NCBI RefSeq assembly: GCF_013408425.1
Contig: NZ_JACBYV010000001.1
Location: forward strand, 496,001 to 560,000
Direction: 5' to 3'
DNA: 64,000 nt
Origin: Pseudomonas flavescens
GTDB taxonomy: Bacteria; Pseudomonadota; Gammaproteobacteria; Pseudomonadales; Pseudomonadaceae
Position numbers and translations under genes: made by a program. Shown here piece after piece: positions 54,020 through 62,659 of the stretch. Under the pieces are notes generated by a model. That model was not told the origin of the DNA. It was given only the letters and a program-made list of their open reading frames with translations, and made no database searches. Every line of letters starts with the position of its first letter. Position 1 is the first letter of the stretch.

Positions 54020-54469
54020 ATGGCCACGTACGACACAAGCGCTATTCGCCGTGAGTTAGGGGCAATTTCTTGGGAAGAGTTCTTTACTGCTTATGGCACG
54101 GCGTCTGATGTTCCTTCTGACATCGAACGCCTTTTCTCATCGGATTTTTCCATCGCAAAGCGGGCATCTCATCAGCTCTGGTGTGGGTTGTGCCATCAGC
54201 ATGCATTCGTTTCATCTGCTGCTTTGCCTGCGCTACCCTTCTTGATGACCGCTCTCAATCAAGCGCCCGATAATTTGAAGATTGAAATCCTCGACATCAT
54301 TCTGGGATTTGCCAAGTGCTCGAAGTTTCAATTGTCTCAAGATTGGGCTCTAAAACTCCGGGCAGAGCTGGTCAAGGAGCTAGGTTTTTTTGAAGTTCTC
54401 TCAACGTCGGGAAATCCTGAAGTGGCTGATTTTTCTGTATGGGTGTGCCAAGAGCTCTCCACAAATTAG
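54020..54469 (+). CDS. HEAT-like orphan immunity-type protein
   Basis: 149 aa. The pattern WCGLCHQHAFVSSAALPALP after a LFSSDFSIAKRASHQL helix is that of HEAT-repeat immunity proteins of polymorphic toxin systems, which have a short N-terminal helix pair followed by an L-HQ...S-AA-LPFL block. No signal peptide. Codon use is visibly less GC-rich than in the neighbours. No toxin gene is adjacent, so it would be an orphan, as often seen for immunity genes kept without the toxin. The assignment rests on pattern only. Confidence 0.55.
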   Translation: MATYDTSAIRRELGAISWEEFFTAYGTASDVPSDIERLFSSDFSIAKRASHQLWCGLCHQHAFVSSAALPALPFLMTALNQAPDNLKIEILDIILGFAKCSKFQLSQDWALKLRAELVKELGFFEVLSTSGNPEVADFSVWVCQELSTN

Positions 54470-54587
54470 AATGTCTAGTACGGCGTTGGTGCGAGCTGCG
54501 GTTGATTGCTTTACGTAAACGCTGTTTGTAACCAGCTACTCCAACGTCATGTGTGGCAGTGAGAGAATTTACAGAGGGCTTCAACAG

Positions 54588-54974
54588 ATGGCTGTGAGTT
54601 CCCGGCTAAGCACAATCGACCCAGCATTTGAAAAAGCACTGGATGTCATGCCGGTATCTGAGCGCTCACTTTCCGTTTCTAAGGCCGTATTGTGGGTGGC
54701 AAAGGACCTTGGCCTTGATAGGCAGCATATGGACATGATGATTGAGCAGATGCAGGGCAGCCGCTTGCAGGCATTAGCTCAGGAGTTCGATGAGCGATAT
54801 TTTGAGCTTCAAGACCTATGCGATCCTGATCATCTATATTGCTTCGCAAAGGCTCGCTGCTACAGTGCAGCTGCGTTCTTGGTGGAAGGGGATTTCTATG
54901 AAGCAATATATGAAGCAGTTTCTGCCACTAACAAGCCAAAAAAGATTCTGGCATTTCTTGAACATACTGAGTAG
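54588..54974 (+). CDS. Hypothetical protein of the low-GC islet
   Basis: 128 aa from ATG 54588 (AGAGGG upstream); the frame is open from ATG 54549. Helical and acidic, with DPAFEKALDVMPVSERSLSV, a LGLDRQHMDMMIEQMQGS segment and a compact C-terminal half ending KKILAFLEHTE. I do not recognise the family. Position next to the HEAT-like gene, small size and atypical base composition fit a second orphan immunity gene, but that is a guess from context. Confidence 0.5.
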   Translation: MAVSSRLSTIDPAFEKALDVMPVSERSLSVSKAVLWVAKDLGLDRQHMDMMIEQMQGSRLQALAQEFDERYFELQDLCDPDHLYCFAKARCYSAAAFLVEGDFYEAIYEAVSATNKPKKILAFLEHTE

Positions 54975-55048
54975 ATAACTCTGTTCTTAGGTGTCTGGCG
55001 CGCGCATGAACGCTATCGACCAAGCACGCTCTCGAGTCCATTGCAGTC

Positions 55049-55135
55049 CTGAAGTTGCGCCGTGAACTCAAGCAGTTCTGTAAACGCTCAAGTCTTGCGC
55101 TTACGATGGCAGAGCGTGAGGAGATATCTCGTTGA
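55049..55135 (+). pseudogene. Possible IS30-type transposase N-terminal remnant
   Basis: The frame reads LKLRRELKQFCKRSSLALTM then AEREEISR and stops. The L-x-x-x-EREEI segment is the usual opening of the HTH in IS30 family transposases. There is no start codon in place and the rest is gone. It sits at the edge of the islet, just before hrpA. Short, so weak evidence. Confidence 0.35.
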
Positions 55136-55298
55136 ATCGAAAAGGGGCGGATTTATTTATTAGGCAAGCTTACCGCTTCTGATCGAAGGCCACCGCTCGC
55201 CAACGTCCTCGTTCCCCGCTTTCCATCGACCGGCCACCCTGCACGCCTGACCCCGGAATCTGCGACAATCCCACCTTTTCCGCGACCGCCCGAGCCTG

Positions 55299-58200
55299 AT
55301 GACCGACGTCCCCTTCGATATCGCTGCCCTGCAGAACAACCTCGACCACGCCATGATTGCCGACCGCCATCGTTTGCGTCGGCAGTTGCATGAGCTGCAG
55401 AAGAGGCCCGACGAGGCCAAGCAGGCGCAGTGGCTGGAGCGTTTTCAGGCGTCGTGCGCGAAGGTCGAGGCGCGGCGCTTGAGTGTGCCGGTGATGCGTT
55501 ACGACGATGCGTTGCCGATCGCGGCCAAGCGCGACGAGATCAAGGCGGCGCTGGCCAAGCATCAGGTGCTGGTGATCGCCGGTGAGACCGGTTCGGGCAA
55601 GACCACCCAGTTGCCGAAGATCTGCCTGGAGATCGGCCGTGGCCAGCACGGCCTGATCGGCCATACCCAGCCGCGGCGGCTGGCGGCGCGCAGTGTGGCG
55701 ACGCGGGTGGCCGAGGAGATCGGTACGCCGTTGGGTGAGCTGGTCGGTTATCAGGTGCGCTTCGAGGATCAGAGCAAGGACAGTTCGCTGATCAAGCTGA
55801 TGACCGACGGCATTCTGCTCGCCGAAACCCAGCACGATCGCTATCTGGAAAAGTACGACACGCTGATCGTCGACGAGGCCCACGAACGCAGCCTCAACAT
55901 CGACTTTCTGCTCGGTTACCTGAAGACCCTGCTGCCGCGTCGGCCCGACCTCAAGGTGATCATCACCTCGGCGACCATCGATCTGGATCGCTTCAGTAAA
56001 CACTTCAATGATGCGCCCATCGTCGAAGTCTCCGGCCGTACCTATCCGGTGGAAACCTGGTACCGGCCGCTGGCGGCCGAAGTGGACGAGGAGGGCGAGC
56101 GCCTGCTCGACGACCTCACCGTCGATCAGGGCATTCTCGCCGCGCTGGACGAGATCGCCGCCCATGAGAGTGCCGAGGGCAAGCGCCCGGGGGATGTGCT
56201 GATTTTCCTGCCGGGCGAGCGCGAGATTCGCGATGCCGCCGAGGTGCTGCGCAAGGCCAACCTGCGCTTTACCGAAGTGCTGCCGCTGTATGCGCGGCTG
56301 ACGCCTGCCGAGCAGCAGAAGATCTTCGCGCCCATGGCCGGGCGCAAGATCGTGCTGGCCACCAACGTCGCGGAAACCTCGCTGACGGTGCCGGGCATTC
56401 GTTACGTGATCGACAGCGGCACGGCGCGCATCAGCCGTTACAGCTACCGCGCCAAGGTGCAGCGCCTGCCCATCGAGGCGGTTTCCCAGGCCAGCGCCAA
56501 CCAGCGCAAGGGCCGTTGCGGCCGGGTCGAACCGGGCATCTGCGTGCGCCTGTACAGCGAGGAGGATTTTCTCGGCCGGCCGGAATTCACCGACCCGGAA
56601 ATTCTGCGTACCAACCTGGCGGCGGTGATCTTGCAGATGCTGCACCTGCGCCTGGGCAGTATCGAGGATTTCCCCTTCATCGAGCCGCCGGATGGCAAGG
56701 CCATCAGCGATGGTTTCAACCTGCTGCAGGAGTTGTCTGCGGTCAATCGCGAAGGGCAGCTGACCCCGCTGGGTCGCCAGCTGGCGCGCCTGCCCATCGA
56801 CCCGCGCCTCGGCCGCATGGTGCTGGAGGCCGCCAAGCTCGGCAGCCTGCAGGAGCTGCTGATCGTCGCCAGCGCGCTGTCGGTGCAGGACCCGCGCGAG
56901 CGGCCGATGGATCGCCAGCAGGCGGCCGACCAGGCCCATGCGCAATGGAAGGATGTGGATTCCGACTTCGCCGCGCTGATCAACCTGTGGCGCGGCTTCG
57001 AGGAGAAACGCCAGGAGCTGGGTTCCAACCCGCTGCGCAGCTGGTGCAAGAAGAACTTCCTCAACTACATGCGCCTGCGCGAGTGGCGCGACTCCCATCG
57101 CCAGTTGGTGTTGCTGGCGAGGGACCTGCAACTGGGCGACAACGCTTCCCGTAGGAGCCCGCTTGCGGGCGATTCAGCGCCAGCAGGTTCAGCGGAAAAG
57201 GCCGTGCAGGCAGCGCCTACCACCGACACCAAGGTCAATGTGATCCTCCGTGAGCAGGCCGAGGCCAGTGAAGCGGCGCAGCGTGCCAAGGGCTATGCGG
57301 CCGTGCACAAGGCGATTCTCAGCGGCCTGCTCAGCCAGATCGGCCAGAAAGCCGAGGAGGGCGATTTCCTCGGCGCCCGCCAGCGTCGCTTCTGGGTGCA
57401 TCCGTCGTCGGTGATCGGCCGCAAGAAACCCAACTGGATCATGGCCGCCGAGTTGGTAGAGACCACCAAGCTGTTCGCTCGCCAGGTGGCCAAGATCGAG
57501 CCGGACTGGATCGAGCCCCTGGCCGGTCACCTGATCAAGAAGAACCACTTCGAGCCGCACTGGGAGAAGAAGCGCGGCCAGGTGGTGGCGTACGAGCAGG
57601 TCACCCTGTACGGCCTGATCGTGGTCGGTCGCCGCCCCGTGCATTACGGGCCCATCGACCCGCAGGCGTCCCGCGAGCTGTTCATTCGTGAAGGCCTGGT
57701 GCGTGGCGAAATCAACAGCCGCGCCAAGTGCCTGAACGCCAACCGTGTGTTGCTGGAAAGGCTCGACGAGCTGGAGGCCAAGGCTCGCCGTCGCGACATT
57801 CTCGCCGACGAGGAAACCTTGTTCGCCTATTACGAGGCGCGCATTCCCCAGGACATCTACCAGGCGGCGACCTTCGAGAGCTGGTACAAGCGCGAGAGCG
57901 GCAAAGATCCGCAGTTGCTGATGATGCGCGAGGAAGACGTGCTGGCCCGCGAGGCGCTGGAGGTCACCGCCGCCCAGTATCCCGATACCCTGCATATCGG
58001 TGAGCTGCAGTTGCCGCTGACCTACCACTTCGAACCCAACCACCCGCGTGACGGCGTGACCCTGCGCGTGCCGGCGCCGCTGTTGCCGCAACTGCCGGGC
58101 GAGCGCCTGGAGTGGCTGGTGCCGGGGCTGATCGAGGCCAAGGCCATCGACCTGGTGCGCGGCCTGCCAAAGGCGCTGCGCAAGAACTTCGTACCGGTGC

Positions 58201-59345
58201 CGGATTTCGTCGGCGCAGCACTGAGCAAGCTCACCTTCGGCCAGGGCAGCCTGCCGGAAAGCCTGGCTCGCGAACTGCAACGCATGACCGGTGCGCGTAT
58301 CGACGAGCAGGCCTGGGTCGAGGCAACCCGGCAACTCGAACATCACCTGAAGATGAACATCGAAGTGGTCGATACCCACGGCAAGCCGCTTGGCGAAGGC
58401 CGCGACCTGGCCGAGCTGACCGCACGCTTCGCCGAGGCCAGCCAGGCCGCGCTGGCCATCCCGCAAGCCGACAAGGTGCAGAAACCGGTGGAGGCCAAGG
58501 GCTTCGCCCAGGTCGCCGAGAAGACTCAACAGAAGGTCGCCGGGCTGTCCATGACCGTGTTCCCGGCGCTGGTGGAAGAGGGCGGTGTGGTCAAGGAAGG
58601 GCGCTTCCCGACCCAGGCCGAAGCCGAATTCCAGCATCGCCGTGCCCTGCAGCGTCTGTTGCTGCAACAGTTGGCCGAGCCGGCCAAGTTCCTGCGCGGC
58701 AAGTTGCCGGGGCTGACCGAGCTGGGTCTGCTGCACCGCGAGCTGGGCCGGGTCGATGGGCTGGTCGAAGACATTCTGCTGGCCAGCCTCGACAGCTGCA
58801 TTCTCGAAGGCGAGCAGCCACTGCCCCGTGACGGCGCCGCGCTGGCCGCGCTGGCCGAGAAAAAACGCGGTGCCTGGGCCGACCACGCCGAGCGGCTGGC
58901 CCGCCTGACCCTGGACGTGCTCAAGCTGTGGCACGGCCTGCAGAAGCGCTTCAAGGGCAAGATCGACCTGGCCCAGGCGGTGGCGCTCAACGACATCAAG
59001 GCGCAGCTGGGCAATCTGGTCTATCCCGGTTTCGTCCGCGAAACCCCTAGCGAATGGCTCAAGGAGGTGCCGCGCTATCTCAAGGCCATCGAACAGCGCT
59101 TCGACAAGATCGCCGCGCAACTGCAACGTGACCGGGTGTGGAGTGGCGAGCTGGCCGGTTACTGGGAGCAGTACCAGGCGCGCCTCGGCAAGCACCTGCA
59201 AGAGGGCAAGCGTGACGCCAATCTGGTGCTGTACCGATGGATGCTCGAGGAATACCGAGTGTCGCTGTTCGCCCAGCAGTTGGGGACGAAGATGGCCGTG
59301 TCGGACAAGCGCCTGAGCAAGCAGTGGAGTCAGGTGGAAGGCTGA
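55299..59345 (+). CDS. hrpA: ATP-dependent RNA helicase HrpA
   Basis: 1348 aa DEAH-box helicase. Walker A GETGSGKTTQ (95-104), DEAH at 192-195, SATIDLDRF, and the second RecA domain with NVAETSLTVPGIRYVIDSG and QRKGRCGRVEPG, then the HA2, OB and long HrpA-specific C-terminal (DUF3418) parts. HrpA acts on mRNA and stalled ribosomes in E. coli. Start ATG 55299 follows no strong ribosome site but matches family length. Around residues 615-640 a small Ala/Pro/Ser-rich stretch coincides with an extragenic-type palindrome in frame (57148-57173), apparently an insertion between domains. Confidence 0.96.
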   Translation: MTDVPFDIAALQNNLDHAMIADRHRLRRQLHELQKRPDEAKQAQWLERFQASCAKVEARRLSVPVMRYDDALPIAAKRDEIKAALAKHQVLVIAGETGSGKTTQLPKICLEIGRGQHGLIGHTQPRRLAARSVATRVAEEIGTPLGELVGYQVRFEDQSKDSSLIKLMTDGILLAETQHDRYLEKYDTLIVDEAHERSLNIDFLLGYLKTLLPRRPDLKVIITSATIDLDRFSKHFNDAPIVEVSGRTYPVETWYRPLAAEVDEEGERLLDDLTVDQGILAALDEIAAHESAEGKRPGDVLIFLPGEREIRDAAEVLRKANLRFTEVLPLYARLTPAEQQKIFAPMAGRKIVLATNVAETSLTVPGIRYVIDSGTARISRYSYRAKVQRLPIEAVSQASANQRKGRCGRVEPGICVRLYSEEDFLGRPEFTDPEILRTNLAAVILQMLHLRLGSIEDFPFIEPPDGKAISDGFNLLQELSAVNREGQLTPLGRQLARLPIDPRLGRMVLEAAKLGSLQELLIVASALSVQDPRERPMDRQQAADQAHAQWKDVDSDFAALINLWRGFEEKRQELGSNPLRSWCKKNFLNYMRLREWRDSHRQLVLLARDLQLGDNASRRSPLAGDSAPAGSAEKAVQAAPTTDTKVNVILREQAEASEAAQRAKGYAAVHKAILSGLLSQIGQKAEEGDFLGARQRRFWVHPSSVIGRKKPNWIMAAELVETTKLFARQVAKIEPDWIEPLAGHLIKKNHFEPHWEKKRGQVVAYEQVTLYGLIVVGRRPVHYGPIDPQASRELFIREGLVRGEINSRAKCLNANRVLLERLDELEAKARRRDILADEETLFAYYEARIPQDIYQAATFESWYKRESGKDPQLLMMREEDVLAREALEVTAAQYPDTLHIGELQLPLTYHFEPNHPRDGVTLRVPAPLLPQLPGERLEWLVPGLIEAKAIDLVRGLPKALRKNFVPVPDFVGAALSKLTFGQGSLPESLARELQRMTGARIDEQAWVEATRQLEHHLKMNIEVVDTHGKPLGEGRDLAELTARFAEASQAALAIPQADKVQKPVEAKGFAQVAEKTQQKVAGLSMTVFPALVEEGGVVKEGRFPTQAEAEFQHRRALQRLLLQQLAEPAKFLRGKLPGLTELGLLHRELGRVDGLVEDILLASLDSCILEGEQPLPRDGAALAALAEKKRGAWADHAERLARLTLDVLKLWHGLQKRFKGKIDLAQAVALNDIKAQLGNLVYPGFVRETPSEWLKEVPRYLKAIEQRFDKIAAQLQRDRVWSGELAGYWEQYQARLGKHLQEGKRDANLVLYRWMLEEYRVSLFAQQLGTKMAVSDKRLSKQWSQVEG
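57148..57173 (+). repeat. GTAGGAGC-type palindrome inside hrpA
   Basis: CCGTAGGAGCCCGCTTGCGG GCGATT lies in the hrpA frame, encoding SRRSPLAGD. CCCGC-TT-GCGGG is a hairpin, and the GTAGGAGC lead is the same as in array C and in extragenic palindromes of many pseudomonads. The reading frame is kept. Confidence 0.75.
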
Positions 59346-59369
59346 TCTCCCTGGTAGCCTGGGCCGCTG

Positions 59370-59430
59370 TTGTGGGAGCGCGCCATGCGCGCCATGCGCG
59401 CGATTCTGCGTCTCTGCCCGCTCCACGCTA
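59370..59430. repeat. Single compound palindrome, reverse orientation, diverged
   Basis: GTGGGAGCGCGCCATGCGCG, with CCATGCGCG duplicated, then CGATTCTGCG and a CTGCCCGCTCCAC end. The same element as in arrays A, B and D, reversed, with the second inner hairpin decayed. It follows hrpA by about 25 bases and may terminate it. Confidence 0.7.
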
Positions 59431-59524
59431 GCGGCTGAGCAGGGGAGCCATCGCCAGCTGCCGCCTGGACCGATGAGAGTTCTAACCGCAAGACAATCAA
59501 ACGCCTTTCAGGCGGCGGAGCGCG

Positions 59525-60403
59525 ATGTCTGGTTTTTCATGCGAGCGGGTCGTAAACGGTCAGCTCGCTACCTCGGGGTTGCCGGAGCCGTTGGTGCCCT
59601 GGTGGAGTTTCACCAAAACCGTGCTGGCGGCGACCGCCCTGACCCTGGTGCGTGATGGGTTGGTGTCGCTCGACGAGGTCGTGCTGGGCGGCCCCTTCAC
59701 GTTGCGGCAACTGCTGAAACACGAAGCTGGCCTGGCCGATTACGGTGAGCTTGCCGACTACCACGCCGCCGTTGCCCGTGGCGACGAGCCCTGGCCCGCC
59801 AGCGAAATGCTCGAGCGCCTCGATGCAACGCGTCTGCGTTATCAGCCTGGGGTTGGCTGGGGGTATTCCAATGTCGGCTACCTGTACGTCACCCGGTTGA
59901 TCGAGCAGCGCAGCGGCACCTCGCTCGGGAGCGCCATCGAGCAGCGGGTGTTGCAGCCACTTGGCGTGCCCGAGGTTCGCCTGGCGCGGACCCCGGCGGA
60001 CTTGCGCGGCGTCGATATGGGCAGCTCTGCCGCTTACCATCCCGGCTGGGTTTATCACGGCTTGCTGGTGGGCAGCGTGTCCGCCGCCGCCTTGCTGCTG
60101 GACCGCTTGCTGGGTGGCAGCCTGCTGCCTGCCGAGCTGTTGGCGCAGATGCAGGAGCGGCGCGTGCTGGGTGGCCCGATTGCAGGGCGCCCCTGGACGG
60201 TCGCCGGCTATGCCCTGGGGTTGATGCGGGGCGATATCGAGGGCGGCATCCTGCTAACCGGCCACACCGGGGTAGGGCCGGGCAGCGTGATCGCGGTTTA
60301 CCGCTGCACCACGGATGCCGGTACGGCGACCTGCGCGGTGTTTCAGAAAGACGCCCGCGAAGGCGATGTGGAAGCAGAACTGGTCGCCTCGCTTGGTGGC
60401 TGA
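59525..60403 (+). CDS. Serine hydrolase of the beta-lactamase / class C family
   Basis: 292 aa from ATG 59525 (GGAG six bases upstream). SxxK motif in WSFTKTVL with the nucleophile Ser near residue 28, the YxN motif in WGYSNVGYLY, and a C-terminal HTG in LTGHTGVGPG in place of KTG, all typical of class C-like esterases and D-aminopeptidase relatives. No signal peptide, so probably cytoplasmic and not a resistance enzyme. The substrate is unknown. It stands alone after hrpA. Confidence 0.87.
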   Translation: MSGFSCERVVNGQLATSGLPEPLVPWWSFTKTVLAATALTLVRDGLVSLDEVVLGGPFTLRQLLKHEAGLADYGELADYHAAVARGDEPWPASEMLERLDATRLRYQPGVGWGYSNVGYLYVTRLIEQRSGTSLGSAIEQRVLQPLGVPEVRLARTPADLRGVDMGSSAAYHPGWVYHGLLVGSVSAAALLLDRLLGGSLLPAELLAQMQERRVLGGPIAGRPWTVAGYALGLMRGDIEGGILLTGHTGVGPGSVIAVYRCTTDAGTATCAVFQKDAREGDVEAELVASLGG

Positions 60404-60443
60404 CGACTGACGCTTGACCCATCCGCCAGCGCGGTGCCGCAAA

Positions 60444-60570
60444 GGTGGACAATGAAAGCGTTGTCCACCCTACGGCTGGGCCATCGTCGATGACCAGCGA
60501 TCGGCCGTCGTAGGGCGGATGTCGCTCTTTACATCCGCCGTGCTGGATCGATGAGGCACGATCCACCCTG
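60444..60570. repeat. Two extragenic inverted repeats
   Basis: GGTGGACAATGAAAGCGTTG followed by TCCACCCTACGGC is a relative of the second palindrome of array A. CGTAGGGCGGATGTCGCTCT followed by TTACATCCGCC is a further palindrome, and GGATCGATGAGGCACGATCC follows. No gene is seen between the hydrolase stop and 60714. Confidence 0.75.
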
Positions 60571-60713
60571 GGGTTGCTCGGGCAAGGCGTTCTTCTGCAG
60601 GCGTTGGGGATTTATTTCTGTTGTGCGTGGTCATTCACGGTGGATTGCGTGTTGCTTCGTCATGCTTGTTCAGCGACATCGCCACCGACCTGTGTGCACA
60701 TAAGGAGCATGTG

Positions 60714-61187
60714 ATGGAAATGAAGATATTGGCCAGCGGTATTGGCGCAGCTCTGCCCAAGACCAGCATTGGTTTCAGCCTGTTCAGTGGTGTGTATATC
60801 CAGCTAAGACGTTCGAGCAGCGACCAGCCGCAGACGTTCGGTATCGCCTCCGGTCCCGAGATCGGTGGCAACAGCGGTACGCTGATCGCCGGGCATATCG
60901 AAACGGCGTGGATGAAGATCGACACGACCAAGCACGCCTGGCTGTGCAGTCGCTCTTCACTGGTCGGCAAGCTGGGTGAGGTGGAACTGAAGGGGACGCT
61001 GGCCTTCAGTGGCACCGTGGACGTGAATTTCACGATCTATGACGCGAACAACGAATCCACCTTCTCGCTCAGCCGGATCAAGGTCGAGTCCAAAGGCGGG
61101 CAGTTGGCGGACACCAAGATTCGTGGCGTGATCAAGGACATGATGGGCAAGACCCAGAACGGGAGCGCGCTCTGTGCACAGCCGTGA
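60714..61187 (+). CDS. Hypothetical protein
   Basis: 157 aa from ATG 60714 (AAGGAG seven bases upstream); a GTG one codon earlier is possible. Predicted mostly beta-strand, Gly/Ser-rich, without signal peptide or membrane helix; segments SGVYIQLRRSSSDQ, GNSGTLIAGHIETAWMKID and GTLAFSGTVDVNFTIYDA look like a soluble beta-barrel or sandwich. No family recognised. It overlaps the next gene by 14 bases. Confidence 0.65.
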   Translation: MEMKILASGIGAALPKTSIGFSLFSGVYIQLRRSSSDQPQTFGIASGPEIGGNSGTLIAGHIETAWMKIDTTKHAWLCSRSSLVGKLGEVELKGTLAFSGTVDVNFTIYDANNESTFSLSRIKVESKGGQLADTKIRGVIKDMMGKTQNGSALCAQP

Positions 61188-61533
61188 CCCGGGTCGATTC
61201 CCTCGTCTGAAGACACTGTGCAACCTGATCCTGCTGGTGCTTCAGCTGATTACCGTGGCGGCGTACTGGGGCCTGGTGGATGCCAGAACCGATTACATGG
61301 CCATCAGTCAGGGGCTTTATCCCGACAGCGAACTGCTGATGAACAGCCGGCTCGCCGACTGGCTGGTTTCCATGCCAGCGATGGCGGTGGTGGCTGCCGT
61401 CTTCGTCGCGAGCGTTGCCAAGGAGTTTGCCGGTCTTTCCAGAGGGCGGCGGATCCTGCTCAACCTGGTGCTGCTGATCGGCCTGGCGGCGGTGTTCGGT
61501 CTCGCGGCCTCTCGGCTCCATCCCGTCGTTTAG
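61174..61533 (+). CDS. Hypothetical three-helix membrane protein
   Basis: 119 aa from GTG 61174, which overlaps the previous gene and has GGGAG upstream. Three hydrophobic helices (about 14-34, 66-84, 95-115). No family recognised. Coupling with the preceding beta-rich protein suggests a two-gene unit of unknown role. Confidence 0.6.
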   Translation: MHSRDPGRFPRLKTLCNLILLVLQLITVAAYWGLVDARTDYMAISQGLYPDSELLMNSRLADWLVSMPAMAVVAAVFVASVAKEFAGLSRGRRILLNLVLLIGLAAVFGLAASRLHPVV

Positions 61534-61593
61534 CGGAGAGTCTGGTCTTTGGGCGCTTTGCCTGGGCGCCTGGGGCGCGGAGCGTCGTGCGGA

Positions 61594-62499
61594 TCAGGCC
61601 ATATCGCTTTCTCGGAACTCTTCGGCAAGGAAGTCGATCAGCGTGCGCACCGAGGGCAGTAGGCCGCGGCGCGAGGGGAAGATGGCGTGGACGATGCCGC
61701 ACTTCGGTTCCCAGCCCGGCAGCATTTCCACCAGGGTGCCGGCATCCAGGTCCTCGCGCACCGCGACCCGCGGGACGTGGGCAATGCCGACGCCGGCCAG
61801 GGCACCGTGGCGCAGGGCGATCAGGTCGTCGGTGACCATGCGCGGGCGATGGGGGATCAGCAGCTTTCCCTCATCCGGGCCGAACAATTCCCACTGGTAT
61901 TCACGCTGCGAGCCACCCCAGTGCAGGCTCGGGAGCTGGCCCAGATCGGCGGGCTGAAAGTTCTTCGGCAACTGCTTGAGGAAGTCCGGGCGGCCGACCA
62001 GGCATTGTCGGCTGTTGCCCAGTACCTTCATCACCATGTCGGTGTTTTCCAGCGGCGGGAAGCGCACCCGCAGGGCGATGTCGAAGCCTTCGTGGAGCAG
62101 GTCGACGCGCCGGTTGGTGCTCTCGATGAACAGCTCAACGGCCGGGTAGCGCTGCATGAAACGGGTCAGCATCGGCCCGACCCAGGAGTTGAGCAGGGTG
62201 GTCGGGCACGCCAGGCGCACCAGGCCGCGAGGCTCGCTGAGGTTGCGTTCGATCACTTCGGCGGCACCCTCGGCCTCCACCCGCATGGCCACGCAACGCT
62301 GGTAGTACTCCTGGCCGATTTCCGTGAGCGAACAATGGCGGCTGGTACGGTGCAGCAGGCGCACGCCGAGGCGCTCCTCGAGCAGGGCGATGCGTCGGCT
62401 GAGCTTGGACTTGGGTATGCCCAGAGCGCGGCCCGCGGGGGCGAAGCCGCCGTGCTCCACCACTTGGGTGAAGTAGTAGAGGGTGTTGAGATCTTCCAT
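61594..62499 (-). CDS. LysR family transcriptional regulator (DhcR/AaeR-like)
   Basis: 301 aa. Opening MEDLNTLYYFTQVVEHGGFA, HTH ALGIPKSKLSRRIALLEERL and RLLHRTSRHCSLTEIGQEYY, then the effector domain with RLACPTTLLNSWVGPML and ALRVRFPPLENTDMVMKVL. The type resembles regulators that often sit divergent from quinone or isochorismatase-like enzymes. It is divergent from the isochorismatase gene at 62660, which is its likely target. Confidence 0.92.
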   Translation of the reverse strand: MEDLNTLYYFTQVVEHGGFAPAGRALGIPKSKLSRRIALLEERLGVRLLHRTSRHCSLTEIGQEYYQRCVAMRVEAEGAAEVIERNLSEPRGLVRLACPTTLLNSWVGPMLTRFMQRYPAVELFIESTNRRVDLLHEGFDIALRVRFPPLENTDMVMKVLGNSRQCLVGRPDFLKQLPKNFQPADLGQLPSLHWGGSQREYQWELFGPDEGKLLIPHRPRMVTDDLIALRHGALAGVGIAHVPRVAVREDLDAGTLVEMLPGWEPKCGIVHAIFPSRRGLLPSVRTLIDFLAEEFRESDMA

Positions 62500-62659
62500 C
62501 AGTATACCGTTCTGAAAATGGAACGCTGTGGGCGAATTTTGCTGTCTGGTGCATCAAGGGTGTCGAATTTAATCTTTACCACATGCAGCGACAACTGCAC
62601 GACACCAAACGAATCCAGCCGAACGACTCGGCAGCCCACTGAAAATAGAGGATCGCGCC

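Noticed and set aside
55170..59426. Two long minus-strand frames (653 and 745 codons) opposite hrpA
   Set aside because: hrpA has all DEAH helicase motifs on the plus strand; the antisense frames show no domain.
59525..60403. AmpC-type beta-lactamase
   Set aside because: No signal peptide, short length and HTG instead of KTG; better described as a general serine hydrolase of the family.
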